A stretch of DNA of 64,000 nt. It comes from Paenibacillus sp. FSL R5-0912 (lineage in GTDB: Bacteria > Bacillota > Bacilli > Paenibacillales > Paenibacillaceae). A program made the translations under genes and the position numbers. Location of the stretch: the NCBI RefSeq assembly GCF_000758605.1, contig NZ_CP009282.1, positions 2,170,001-2,234,000 on the forward strand. The letters are read 5' to 3'. The first letter of the stretch is position 1, and each line of letters begins with the position of its first letter. Below, piece by piece: positions 23,750 to 32,743 of the stretch. Below the pieces are notes generated by a model. That model was not told the DNA's origin. It was given only the letters and a program-made list of their open reading frames with translations, and did not search any database.

Positions 23750-26512
23750 ATGAAGAAACAAGGAAAGCTGCTCATTATCGGCTTCGGTCCCGGAGCGCTG
23801 GAGCATATTACCGGCCGGGCGCTGGCTGCTCTCGAGGAGAGTGAGGCTGTAATCGGCTACAACACTTATGTGGAGCTGATCAAACCGCTGCTGCGGCATC
23901 AGGAGATTGTCGGCACTGGTATGACCGAAGAGGTCAGCCGGGCGCAGGAGGCCGTCCGCAGAGCCGAGGCTGGTCAGACCATTGCCGTAATATCCAGCGG
24001 CGATGCCGGTGTATACGGCATGGCGGGGCTGGTCTACGAGGTGCTGATTGAACGGGGCTGGAACCGGGCTGACGGAGTAGAGGTCGAGGTGATCCCCGGA
24101 ATATCAGCGATTCAGTCCTGTTCTTCCCTGCTGGGAGCGCCGGTTATGCATGATTCCTGCACAATCAGCCTGAGCGATCATCTTACCCCGTGGGAGAGCA
24201 TTGCCGCGCGTGTAGAAGCGGCGGGCGCCGCGGATTTCGTGATCGCCTTCTATAACCCGCGCAGCGGCAAGCGGACGCGGCAGATTGAAGAAGCGCGCAA
24301 TATCCTGCTGCGTTACCGTGATCCTTCCACGCCGGTCGGCATTGTCAAAAGCGCCTACCGTGACCGTCAGCAGACGATCGTCACTACGCTGCAGGAGATG
24401 CTGGAGCATGAGATCGGCATGCTCTCTACGGTTATCGTCGGCAACTCGGCGACGGTGGTCTACGAGGGTCTGATGGTTACGCCGCGCGGATACGAGCGCA
24501 AGTACAATCTTGGCGCGCAGACGCAGGCGCTGAAGCCGCATGAGCGGCTGCGCCCTGCGGCCGAGCCTTGGTCGCTGGCTGCGGCTGAGGCGGGGCGGTC
24601 TGAAGGGGCAGGGGTGGAGAGTGTGGGCGCTGAGGCGGGGCGGATAGATGGAGCTATGACACCGAGTGCAACTGCCGGTGAAACCGGACGGGTAGAACGA
24701 TTGGTGTTAGAGAGTATGGCTCCAACTGACGGGGGACGGACGGAGGAGGCTGCGGGGTTAAGTCTGGCAACATCTGCGCGCGTGGAGCGTCCACGTATTT
24801 CTGCCGTTCAGCTGGCGGAACACGCTGATGAAGCCTTCGAGCTGGAGGTCTCTCCTGTCCTCGGCAGCCGCAGATTCAGCGGTATCCAGATGAAGCTGAT
24901 GGCAGAGCTGGCAGGCGATGACGGGCAGCTGATCTATACGAAGGACGGACATTTTCTGCTGCGCAGCCATCCGGGAGACCGGGCTGAGTTGGCGGCGAAG
25001 CTGACAGAGGCAGAACTGAGCGTAAGTATACCCGGTGATTATGTGAAAGTAAAAACCTGCGGGTTCTGTGAATTGCGGAGAAGCGGCGCTTTAAGCGCTG
25101 CGGTCCGCCTGCATACCCTGCTGCATGGACTTGCTGTACCCAAAGAGCTGCATATCAGCGTGGCGGGCTGCGGCATGGCCTGCAGCTCGGCTGTTCTGGA
25201 CGATATCGGGCTGGTCCTTTCGCGGGGCAGCTATGAGCTCTATCTGGGCGGCAAGAAGTCGGGCCGGGGAGCACATGCCGGCACGCTCGTCCGTGAAGGT
25301 ATGAATGAAGATGAAGCCGTGGCTGCTGTAGCAGCGGCAGTGGAGCATTATACTGCGCAAGGCCGGGAGAAGGAGCGGTTCCATGCTTTTTATGAACGGA
25401 TGGGCAGTATTGAAGAACAGGTGAACAGCACTCCAAGGAGTATGGATAATAATGACAGCATAGAGGGAGCACGCATGATGAGAACCGTATTACTGGTTGG
25501 ACATGGAAGCCGGATTCAAGCGGGAAATGAGGAGCTGCTGCAGTTCACCAGCCAGCTTGCCGCCCGGAAGCCTGAGCTTAGGTTTGAGACCTGCTTCATA
25601 GAGCTAGCCTCACCTTCAATCGCGGGCGGAATTGCCAAATGTGTGGAGGCCGGTGCGACGCAAATTTATATTGTGCCGATTATATTGTTCGCGGCGGGCC
25701 ATTCCAAGCTGGATATTCCGATGGCGATCGATGAGGCCAAGCTGAAGCATCCGGGGGTGGAGTTTGTATACGGGCGTCCGCTGGGTGTTCAGGAGCGGAC
25801 AGTAGATATTGTGCTGGACAGGATACGTGAAGCTGAATCGCTTTCTGCATCTGTGACACACAGTATCGAAGCTGATTCGCTGGCCATTTCTGTGGATTAC
25901 AGCAATGAAGCCGGAGCTGCGGACTTAAGTTTGCAGGAAGCCCAGGCCCACACAACATCCGCAGCAGAGGATAAGGATACCATCGTGCTGCTTATGGGGC
26001 GCGGGGGCAGTGATCCGGATGCCAACAGTGATTTCTATAAGCTGGGCCGGCTGCTATGGGAAAGAACGTCTTACCAAAGCGTTGAAAGCTGCTTCATCGC
26101 CATCACGAAGCCGTCGCTTCCGGATGGGCTTGAACGCTGCCTGGCATTGGGTGCGCGTAAGATTATAGTTGTGCCGTATCTGCTGTTCACCGGAGTACTG
26201 ATGAAGCAGTTCGCAGAAATGGTTTCTCATTTCGCCGTAGAGCATCCGGAAATTGAAGTGCAGCTCGGCCGCCAGCTCGGCATTCATCCACGGCTTGTGG
26301 ATATGCTGACAGAGCGTATTGAGGAGACAATGGAGGGTCAGTCTTTCAGCAATTGCGATAACTGCAAGTACCGTGATGAAGCGGCATTGCACCACCACCA
26401 TCACCATCACCACCATGGTGAGGAGGGACATGGACACGGGCAGCAAGAGCGGCATGATGTAACCGGAACAGCGGCTCCGGCAGACAACCGGGATCTGCGC
26501 CAGCCGCGATGA
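23750..26512 (+). CDS. Fused CbiH methyltransferase - ferredoxin-like domain - CbiX cobaltochelatase
   Basis: A 920-residue single frame. Residues ~1-255: CbiH/CobJ precorrin-3B C17-methyltransferase (IGFGPGALEHIT, SSGDAGVYGMAG, FYNPRSGKRTRQI). About 255-360: Ala/Glu/Gly linker. About 360-560: sulfite-reductase-like half domain with Cys437/440 (CX2C) and Cys474/478 (CX3C), as in the CbiH60 protein of B. megaterium. About 576-868: two tandem CbiX chelatase repeats (VLLVGHGSRIQAGN; VLLMGRGGSDPDANS). The C-terminus has CDNC (869-872) and nine His at 881-889, like CbiX-long. It would insert Co2+ into sirohydrochlorin and contract the ring. An internal GAGGGAG with ATG at 25475 could yield free CbiX. 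ATGA overlap with cbiJ. Confidence 0.9.
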   Translation: MKKQGKLLIIGFGPGALEHITGRALAALEESEAVIGYNTYVELIKPLLRHQEIVGTGMTEEVSRAQEAVRRAEAGQTIAVISSGDAGVYGMAGLVYEVLIERGWNRADGVEVEVIPGISAIQSCSSLLGAPVMHDSCTISLSDHLTPWESIAARVEAAGAADFVIAFYNPRSGKRTRQIEEARNILLRYRDPSTPVGIVKSAYRDRQQTIVTTLQEMLEHEIGMLSTVIVGNSATVVYEGLMVTPRGYERKYNLGAQTQALKPHERLRPAAEPWSLAAAEAGRSEGAGVESVGAEAGRIDGAMTPSATAGETGRVERLVLESMAPTDGGRTEEAAGLSLATSARVERPRISAVQLAEHADEAFELEVSPVLGSRRFSGIQMKLMAELAGDDGQLIYTKDGHFLLRSHPGDRAELAAKLTEAELSVSIPGDYVKVKTCGFCELRRSGALSAAVRLHTLLHGLAVPKELHISVAGCGMACSSAVLDDIGLVLSRGSYELYLGGKKSGRGAHAGTLVREGMNEDEAVAAVAAAVEHYTAQGREKERFHAFYERMGSIEEQVNSTPRSMDNNDSIEGARMMRTVLLVGHGSRIQAGNEELLQFTSQLAARKPELRFETCFIELASPSIAGGIAKCVEAGATQIYIVPIILFAAGHSKLDIPMAIDEAKLKHPGVEFVYGRPLGVQERTVDIVLDRIREAESLSASVTHSIEADSLAISVDYSNEAGAADLSLQEAQAHTTSAAEDKDTIVLLMGRGGSDPDANSDFYKLGRLLWERTSYQSVESCFIAITKPSLPDGLERCLALGARKIIVVPYLLFTGVLMKQFAEMVSHFAVEHPEIEVQLGRQLGIHPRLVDMLTERIEETMEGQSFSNCDNCKYRDEAALHHHHHHHHHGEEGHGHGQQERHDVTGTAAPADNRDLRQPR

Positions 26513-27300
26513 TCTTCATGCTGTGCGGCACCAGCGATGCCCGGGAGCTGGCGCTGAACCTGTCGCGTCAAGGCCTGCAGCTGCAGGCCTCTGTCGTGAC
26601 GCCCAGTGCGGCGGAACGTCTGGAAGCCGCAGCTATCCGCACCCGGGTCGGCAGGCTGGACAGGGCGGCCATGACCGCCCTGCTGCAGGAGGGCGGGTAT
26701 CGCGCCGTTGTAGACGGCAGCCACCCGTTTGCGCTGGAGGCCCATGCCAATGCTGGGGGTGCAGCAGCAGCGCTCGGCTTGCCCTATTTTCGCTACGAGC
26801 GGCAAAGTCTGATTTACGACAGCCATCCCCGGCTGATCATTGTCCGTTCCTATGCAGAAGCTGCATGCAAGGCCAAAGAACTGAAGGGCTCCATTATGCT
26901 GACAACCGGCGGTAAGACACTTGGCGTGTTTGCGGAGGAGCTGCTGGGAGATCCGGACATCCGGCTGACGGTCAGACTGCTGCCCTGCCTGGAGAATATG
27001 GAGAAATGTCTGTCCCTTGGCATTGAGCAGCGGAATATTATTGCGCTTCAGGGACCTTTTAGCAGAGAGATGAACGAGGCACTTTACCGGCAGTATGGCA
27101 CACAGGTGATGATTACCAAAGAGAGCGGGGCGGAAGGCTCGGTGGATGAGAAGCTGCATGCCGCGCTGGATATGGGGCTTTACGTCATTTTAATTATGCG
27201 GCCGGAGCTGAGCTTTGGAGAGAACGGGAAGGTGTTTGACTCTTTTGACGAGATTACGGAGGCCGTGAGAGCTGCGCTGCAAATGAACAAGGAGGGATAA
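26509..27300 (+). CDS. cbiJ: Precorrin-6A reductase CbiJ/CobK
   Basis: A 263-residue reductase with the CobK N-terminal nucleotide-binding motif FMLCGTSDARELA, VDGSHPFALEAHANA and C-terminal LQGPFSREMNEALYRQ and TKESGAEGSVDEKL. It reduces the corrin macrocycle with NAD(P)H. The ATG overlaps the stop of the cbiH-cbiX fusion by four bases, and cbiC starts three bases after its stop. Confidence 0.92.
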   Translation: MIFMLCGTSDARELALNLSRQGLQLQASVVTPSAAERLEAAAIRTRVGRLDRAAMTALLQEGGYRAVVDGSHPFALEAHANAGGAAAALGLPYFRYERQSLIYDSHPRLIIVRSYAEAACKAKELKGSIMLTTGGKTLGVFAEELLGDPDIRLTVRLLPCLENMEKCLSLGIEQRNIIALQGPFSREMNEALYRQYGTQVMITKESGAEGSVDEKLHAALDMGLYVILIMRPELSFGENGKVFDSFDEITEAVRAALQMNKEG

Positions 27301-27302
27301 CT

Positions 27303-27968
27303 GTGGATTTTGGTACGGATTTCAAGCCGGTGACAGTACAGCCGCAGGAAATAGAAGGCCTGAGTTTTCAGATGATTACGGAAGAGATGGGTGAACACTC
27401 CTTCAGCAGGCTGGAGTACAAAATAGTGCAGCGGATCATTCATGCTTCAGCCGATTTTGAGCTGGGACGGAGTCTTGTTTTTCATCCTCGGGCGATTGAG
27501 GCCGGGATCACCGCCATTCTGCAGGGCAAGCCGATTATTGCCGATGTGCGGATGGTGGAGGCGGGCATTGCCAAGGAGCGGATTCAGCGGTACGGCGGGG
27601 GAATCAGGGTTCATATTTCCGATCCGGATGTGATGGAAGAAGCGAAGGCGCTCGGGACTACACGGGCCATTATGGCTACGCGCAAAGCTTGTGCACAGGC
27701 TCCCGGAGGCATCTATGTGATCGGCAACGCGCCGACTGCCCTGCTGGAACTGATTCGTCTGGTAAAAGAAGGCACAGCGCAGCCGGGTCTTGTCATCGGC
27801 ATGCCGGTCGGATTCGTCTCAGCGGCGGAATCCAAGGATGAGCTGCGCAAGCTCGACATTCCTTACATCACCAATATCGGGCGCAAAGGCGGCAGTACGA
27901 TTGTGGTAGCGGCGGTCAATGCACTGAGTCTGCTGGCGGACCGCCGGGCGGCAGGCGAATTGAATTAG
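27303..27968 (+). CDS. cbiC: Cobalt-precorrin-8 methylmutase CbiC
   Basis: A 221-residue CbiC/CobH protein with VQRIIHASADFEL (catalytic His region), PIIADVRMVEAGI, GNAPTALLELI and GMPVGFVSAAESK signatures. It moves the C11 methyl to C12, forming cobyrinate. GTG start at 27303 behind AAGGAGGG. A 500-base gap with repeats follows before cbiD. Confidence 0.93.
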   Translation: MDFGTDFKPVTVQPQEIEGLSFQMITEEMGEHSFSRLEYKIVQRIIHASADFELGRSLVFHPRAIEAGITAILQGKPIIADVRMVEAGIAKERIQRYGGGIRVHISDPDVMEEAKALGTTRAIMATRKACAQAPGGIYVIGNAPTALLELIRLVKEGTAQPGLVIGMPVGFVSAAESKDELRKLDIPYITNIGRKGGSTIVVAAVNALSLLADRRAAGELN

Positions 27969-28416
27969 CCCTGCCCCAGGTATAAGCGGGAACGGTGTTA
28001 GCGCTGGGCCAACACTCCAAACTCTTTAGTAGCGGGTTTTGAACAGGATATGAACAAGTTCTAATCCATACGGCTAGGCTTATGAGGTATGCTTAAGTGC
28101 ACTTTGTACAACTAAAACGTCTGATTTACAACCAATTATCCGTTTAGCTGTATTTCGTACAATTAAACTACTATTTTTTGCTTGATCTCACCCATTGGGG
28201 CAGATTGAGTTGTACAGAGTACAGTTATAAGTTGCTAGCCTACCTTTCCGCTGATTTTAATTGCACAGTATACAACTATTCTGGAATTTTCACTTGGAAC
28301 TGAATACATGAATTGCTGCATTGTTGATTGAACTCACTTATTTAATTGTTAGCGTGTCTAAATATATCTACGATGCTCCAAATAGGTTACATATATCATC
28401 ACAAAGAGGGATTGCC
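27969..28416. repeat. Gene-free stretch with TACAACTA-type repeats (R3)
   Basis: Between about 28085 and 28310 the motifs TTTGTACAACTAAAA, TTACAACCAATT, TGTATTTCGTACAATTAAA, TTGTACAGAGTACAG and AGTATACAACTATTC recur every 40-60 bases. They belong to the family at 11020, 22660 and 57600. No terminator is evident, so transcription may continue into cbiD. Confidence 0.6.
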
Positions 28417-28473
28417 ATGAGCGAGCAAACACCAGACAACCTGGCAGATCAGAATAGGAGGAAACGGAGGTGA
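28417..28473 (+). CDS. Possible 18-residue leader peptide coupled to cbiD
   Basis: ATG at 28417 follows AAAGAGGG by six bases and encodes MSEQTPDNLADQNRRKRR. Its TGA (28471-28473) overlaps the GTG start of cbiD. The cbiD ribosome site lies within it. It could be a translated leader or a relic of a longer cbiD start. Confidence 0.4.
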   Translation: MSEQTPDNLADQNRRKRR

Positions 28474-29768
28474 AGCATGATAATGAGTCCGCGGCAGAGT
28501 ACACTGCAAAGCGGGGGTCTGAGAAGAATGCAGAGTACGCAGCGAATCTCGAGCCTGAGCCTGAGCATGATGCTGAGTATGCAAAGTATGCAGCAAAACG
28601 AGAATCTGAGCATGTTGTTGAGTCGACAGCCAACCCAAGCGGTTTAACATCGTCGCCTACCGGTGCTCCTGCCTCCTCAACTCCTGCTGCCCCTCTGCGC
28701 AGGGGCTACACCACAGGAGCATGTGCCGCCGCCGCTGCCAAAGGTGCGGCACTGCTGCTGATTACAGGTGATAGGCTTCCCGCTGTAGATATTGATCTCC
28801 CGGCGGGCTTCCGGCACTCCTTTGAACTTACAGGCTGGCAGCGCGAAGGAGCGGACTCGGCAAGCTGTGCCACGGTCAAGGATGCCGGAGATGATCCGGA
28901 TGCCACGCATCAGGCCTGGATCGAAGCAGCGGTGAGCTGGCTGGATCACCCCGGTGTGGAGATCGACGGCGGCCGTGGCGTCGGCCGGGTGACGAAGCCT
29001 GGGCTCCCGGTGCCCGTCGGAGCAGCGGCAATTAATCCGGTGCCGTGGCGGATGATACTGGAGGCGGTGTCCGGTGTGCTGGAGGAGCATGGCGCGGCGC
29101 GGGGGCTGCGGGTGGTCATCAGCGTGCCGGAAGGCGAAGCGATTGCCCTAAGAACGCTGAACCCGCGGCTCGGCATCATCGGCGGCATTTCCATCCTCGG
29201 CACGCGGGGCGTGGTTACCCCGTTCTCCACCGAAGCCTACAAGGCGAGTGTGGTTCAGGCGATTTCGGTTGCGGCGGCGACGGGGAACGGGCAGATCATT
29301 CTGACCACCGGCGGCAGCAGTGAGAAATATGCGATGGCGATGTTCGCCGGGCTTCCGGAGGAAGCTTTTATCCAGATGGGGGAGTATGTAGGCTTCTCGC
29401 TGGAGCATGCCAAGGCCTATGGGATCAAGAAAGTTACCTTTGTTGGCATGGCCGGTAAGTTCTCCAAAGTTGCTCAAGGCGCTATGCTGATCCACTCGAA
29501 GAATGCCCCTGTTGACTTCGGATTTCTGGCAGCCGTGGCGGCGGAGGCCGGGGCAAATGACAAGCAGATGAAGGAGATTACTGCCGCCAATACAGCCTCG
29601 CAGGTCGTGGATATGATGACTGATGCAGGAAATTCCGCTTTTTTTGAGAGCCTGTGCCGGCATGCCTGTGAAGAGAGTCTGAAGCATATGAACGGAGGCA
29701 TGATTGTAGAGATGGTATTGATCACGATGAAGGGCCGAGTGCTGGGAAGGGCGGAGATCCGTGGGTAA
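28470..29768 (+). CDS. cbiD: Cobalt-precorrin-5B C1-methyltransferase CbiD
   Basis: A 432-residue protein whose CbiD body starts at about residue 74 (LRRGYTTGACAAAAAKGA) and continues with GRGVGRVTKPGLPVPVG, GGISILGTRGVV and ILTTGGSSEKYAM. It methylates C1 in the anaerobic pathway using SAM. The first ~70 residues are an added low-complexity tail with EYAxxxEPE and YAAKRESE-type repeats not needed by the family. GTG at 28470 lies seven bases after AGGAGG. It overlaps cbiET by eight bases. Confidence 0.92.
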   Translation: MKHDNESAAEYTAKRGSEKNAEYAANLEPEPEHDAEYAKYAAKRESEHVVESTANPSGLTSSPTGAPASSTPAAPLRRGYTTGACAAAAAKGAALLLITGDRLPAVDIDLPAGFRHSFELTGWQREGADSASCATVKDAGDDPDATHQAWIEAAVSWLDHPGVEIDGGRGVGRVTKPGLPVPVGAAAINPVPWRMILEAVSGVLEEHGAARGLRVVISVPEGEAIALRTLNPRLGIIGGISILGTRGVVTPFSTEAYKASVVQAISVAAATGNGQIILTTGGSSEKYAMAMFAGLPEEAFIQMGEYVGFSLEHAKAYGIKKVTFVGMAGKFSKVAQGAMLIHSKNAPVDFGFLAAVAAEAGANDKQMKEITAANTASQVVDMMTDAGNSAFFESLCRHACEESLKHMNGGMIVEMVLITMKGRVLGRAEIRG

Positions 29769-30984
29769 CCTGATCTATGTGATCGGTATCGGGGAGGATG
29801 GCGCCGGCGGCCTGACACCGGATAGCCTGAGCAAAGTGAATAACAGTGAGGTACTGCTCGGCGGAGAACGGCAATTGAATTTTTTTGGCGGATATACCGG
29901 TGAGAAAATCGTTCTGCAAGGCGGGCTGACGCCTTTTACAGACAAGCTGGAGAAAGTGTGGAAGGAGCGGCGGACTGTGGTTCTGGCCTCGGGGGACCCG
30001 CTCTTTTTTGGCATCGCGGGGTATCTTGTCCGCAAGTTCGGGCCGGAGCATGTTGAGGTTATTCCGCACTATAGCAGTGTGCAGCTTGCGTTTGCCCGGC
30101 TGGGGGACAGCTGGCAGGATGCCGAGCTGATCAGTCTGCACGGGCGCCCCATCCAGGGACTGGCCCAGCGTATAGACGGCAAGCACAAGGTGGCTCTGCT
30201 AACGGACGAGAGTAATACGCCTGCGGTGATTGCCGCTTATTTGCGTGAGTTCGGGATGCTGGAATATGAAGCGTTTGTGTGCGAACGGCTGGGGGGAGCG
30301 GAGGAAGTCTGCCGCTTCTGGACGCTGGATGAGATGGAGAATAGTGAATTTGCGGCGCTGAATGTAGTTATCCTGCGCAGAAGGCCGGGAACCGGCTCAT
30401 CATTGCGGCGCGGCTTCGCTTATCCGGATGAGCAGTTCCAGCAGCGGAAGCCGGAGAAAGGCCTCATTACGAAACGTGAGGTCCGGGCTCTGGTCCTGTC
30501 AGAGCTGAATTTGTCCGAGGATGCGGTGGTGTGGGATATCGGCTCCGGCTCCGGTGCGGTTGCGGCAGAATGTGCGCGGATCGCCCGGTTCGGCAAGGTC
30601 TATGCCCTGGAAAAAGGCGCGGAGAATCTGCCGAACATGGAAGCGAACCGCCGGAAGTTCCGCGCCGATTTCCAGATCATACATCAGAAAGCGCCGCTGG
30701 GGCTGGAGAATCTGCCGGATCCGGATGGAGTGTTTATCGGCGGCAGCGGCGGGGAGCTGGCGGATATTATCGCGCTCTGCGCCTTGAGACTCCGGCCGGA
30801 AGGGCGGATTGTCGTTGGAGCGATAACCATTGAGACGCTATATGGAAGCATGGAGGCGTTGAAGCAAGCAGGCCTGGATTGCGGGGTAACAATGCTTCAG
30901 GCATCACGGGGTAAGCCGATTCTCGGCATGACCCGGTTCGAAGGCATGAATCCGGTCTATGTGGTTAGTGGGTGGAAGAGCTGA
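29761..30984 (+). CDS. cbiET: Fused CbiE-CbiT precorrin methyltransferase/decarboxylase
   Basis: A 407-residue fusion. Residues ~1-215 are CbiE (IYVIGIGEDGAGGLTP, LASGDPLFFGIAGYL, VEVIPHYSSVQLAFARLG), which methylates C5; about 225-407 are CbiT (VWDIGSGSGAVAAECAR), which methylates C15 and decarboxylates C12 acetate. Equivalent to CobL. GTG start at 29761 inside the end of cbiD. A 68-base gap then leads to cbiL. Confidence 0.92.
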   Translation: MGNLIYVIGIGEDGAGGLTPDSLSKVNNSEVLLGGERQLNFFGGYTGEKIVLQGGLTPFTDKLEKVWKERRTVVLASGDPLFFGIAGYLVRKFGPEHVEVIPHYSSVQLAFARLGDSWQDAELISLHGRPIQGLAQRIDGKHKVALLTDESNTPAVIAAYLREFGMLEYEAFVCERLGGAEEVCRFWTLDEMENSEFAALNVVILRRRPGTGSSLRRGFAYPDEQFQQRKPEKGLITKREVRALVLSELNLSEDAVVWDIGSGSGAVAAECARIARFGKVYALEKGAENLPNMEANRRKFRADFQIIHQKAPLGLENLPDPDGVFIGGSGGELADIIALCALRLRPEGRIVVGAITIETLYGSMEALKQAGLDCGVTMLQASRGKPILGMTRFEGMNPVYVVSGWKS

Positions 30985-31052
30985 GGCTGATCAGATCAGA
31001 TATTGAGATATAAGGAAACAAGAAGCGATCAGAAACAAAGGAGGAACATGCG

Positions 31053-31943
31053 ATGAAGACCCATGTAACGGAGGCGAGTCGGCAGGCAGTGCTGGCTGTG
31101 GACGGGCAGGAAGCATGCGAAGGAGTAGGAATTGCCGCTGAAACGCAGCTGGCAGAAGCGGCGATGCAGGCCGCAAGTGTGCTCTATGATGCTATGGATG
31201 AGGAAGAGCTGAAGCTGGAGGAAAGACTGACTCCCCGGGCGGTCGGGACGTTGTACGGTGTCGGTGTCGGCCCCGGTGATCCGGAGCTGATTACGCTCAA
31301 GGCCTGCCGGCTGCTGCGGGAATGTCCGGTGATTGCCTACCCGGCAACCCACAAAGGCGGCAAATCCTACGCCCACGAAATCATCGAGATGCATGTGAAG
31401 CCGGATGAGAAAATCATGCTCGGGCTGATCTTCCCGATGACGAAAGATCCTGTGCTGCTGGCCAGCGGCTGGAACCGCACTGTGGAGCTGTGCTGGAGTG
31501 AGCTGAAGCAGGGCAGGGATGTGGCTTTTGTGACGGAAGGTGACCCTAATCTCTTCAGCACCTTTATCCATCTGGCCCGGTTAATGCAGGAGCTGCATCC
31601 CGGTGTGCCGATCGTCTCCATTCCGGGGATTTCCTCGGTGCTGGGCGCGGCTGCTGCCCTGGGGCAGCCCTTGGCGGACGGAGATCAGCGGGTGGGTATC
31701 ATCCCGGCGACAGGTGACCGCGAGGCACTGAAGGAAGCGCTGCTGCATCACGAGACGGTGGTGTTCCTCAAGGTGGCCAAGGTGCTGGATCTGGTGCTGG
31801 ATGTGCTGGATGAACTGGGACTGTCCGGCAAGGCATCCGTCGTTACCAAGGTAACCTCTCCGTATGAAACGGTATGGCGCGATGCGCGGGATCTGCGGGG
31901 CAAGGAGCTGGAGTACTTAAGTCTGATGGTGGTGAGCAAATGA
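31053..31943 (+). CDS. cbiL: Cobalt-precorrin-2 C20-methyltransferase CbiL
   Basis: A 296-residue tetrapyrrole methylase: GTLYGVGVGPGDPELITLKA starts the conserved body at about residue 64, with VTEGDPNLFSTF and IPGISSVLGAAAALG. It adds the C20 methyl from SAM. The ATG at 31053 has AAAGGAGG eight bases upstream, so the ~63-residue Ala/Glu-rich N-terminal extension is probably real; it has no recognised domain. ATGA overlap with cbiF. Confidence 0.92.
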   Translation: MKTHVTEASRQAVLAVDGQEACEGVGIAAETQLAEAAMQAASVLYDAMDEEELKLEERLTPRAVGTLYGVGVGPGDPELITLKACRLLRECPVIAYPATHKGGKSYAHEIIEMHVKPDEKIMLGLIFPMTKDPVLLASGWNRTVELCWSELKQGRDVAFVTEGDPNLFSTFIHLARLMQELHPGVPIVSIPGISSVLGAAAALGQPLADGDQRVGIIPATGDREALKEALLHHETVVFLKVAKVLDLVLDVLDELGLSGKASVVTKVTSPYETVWRDARDLRGKELEYLSLMVVSK

Positions 31944-32743
31944 CAGATATCGTGCTCGAGCCTAAAGTATATATTGTAGGTGCCGGACCCGGCGATCCGG
32001 AGCTGATTACGGTAAAAGGCAGCCGGATTCTGCGCTCAGCGGACCTGGTGCTCTATGCCGATTCTCTGGTCAGTGAGGAGCTGATCCACAGTGCGAAGCC
32101 CGGTGCAGAGGTGCTGCGAAGCTCGGGGCTGGATCTGGAGCAGCAGGTGGAGCTGATGGCGGCAGCCGTCCAGGCCGGTAAAAGCGTAGGCCGCATCCAC
32201 ACCGGCGACCCGTCCATGTACGGCGCGATTCTGGAGCAGATGTCGCTGCTGAAGCAGCGGGGCGTAAGCTATGAAATCGTGCCGGGTGTAAGCTCTGTTT
32301 TTGCATCCGCTGCGGCGCTTGGTGCAGAGCTGACCGTCCCGGAGCTGACGCAGACGGTGATTCTGACCCGTGCGGAAGGACGTACACCGGTGCCGGAACG
32401 CGAGCAGCTGCGTAAGCTGGCGGAGCATCACTGTACGGTGGCGCTGTTTCTTAGCGCCTCCCTGGCCGGGCATGTGACCGGGGAATTCCTGGCTGCTGGC
32501 TGGAGTCCGGATACACCGGTAGCTGTAGTGAAGCGGGCCACCTGGCCGGATCAGCAGATTCTGCGGACAACGGTGCAGAATTTGGAGCCGGATCTGCGTG
32601 CTGCGGGTATCACCATGCACGCCATGATCCTGGCCGGCTGGGCGCTGGACCCCGGGCTGACGGACCGCGACCAGCACCGTTCCAAGCTCTATGACAAGGC
32701 ATTTACCCATGGCTGCCGGGAAGGAATGGGCTCAGGTGAGTAA
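31940..32743 (+). CDS. cbiF: Cobalt-precorrin-4 C11-methyltransferase CbiF
   Basis: A 267-residue SAM-dependent tetrapyrrole methylase with VYIVGAGPGDPELITVKG, IHTGDPSMYGAI and VPGVSSVFASAAALG. The ATG at 31940 overlaps the cbiL stop as ATGA; the longer frame back to 31874 has no support. It methylates C11. The next gene starts within its last codons. Confidence 0.92.
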   Translation: MTDIVLEPKVYIVGAGPGDPELITVKGSRILRSADLVLYADSLVSEELIHSAKPGAEVLRSSGLDLEQQVELMAAAVQAGKSVGRIHTGDPSMYGAILEQMSLLKQRGVSYEIVPGVSSVFASAAALGAELTVPELTQTVILTRAEGRTPVPEREQLRKLAEHHCTVALFLSASLAGHVTGEFLAAGWSPDTPVAVVKRATWPDQQILRTTVQNLEPDLRAAGITMHAMILAGWALDPGLTDRDQHRSKLYDKAFTHGCREGMGSGE

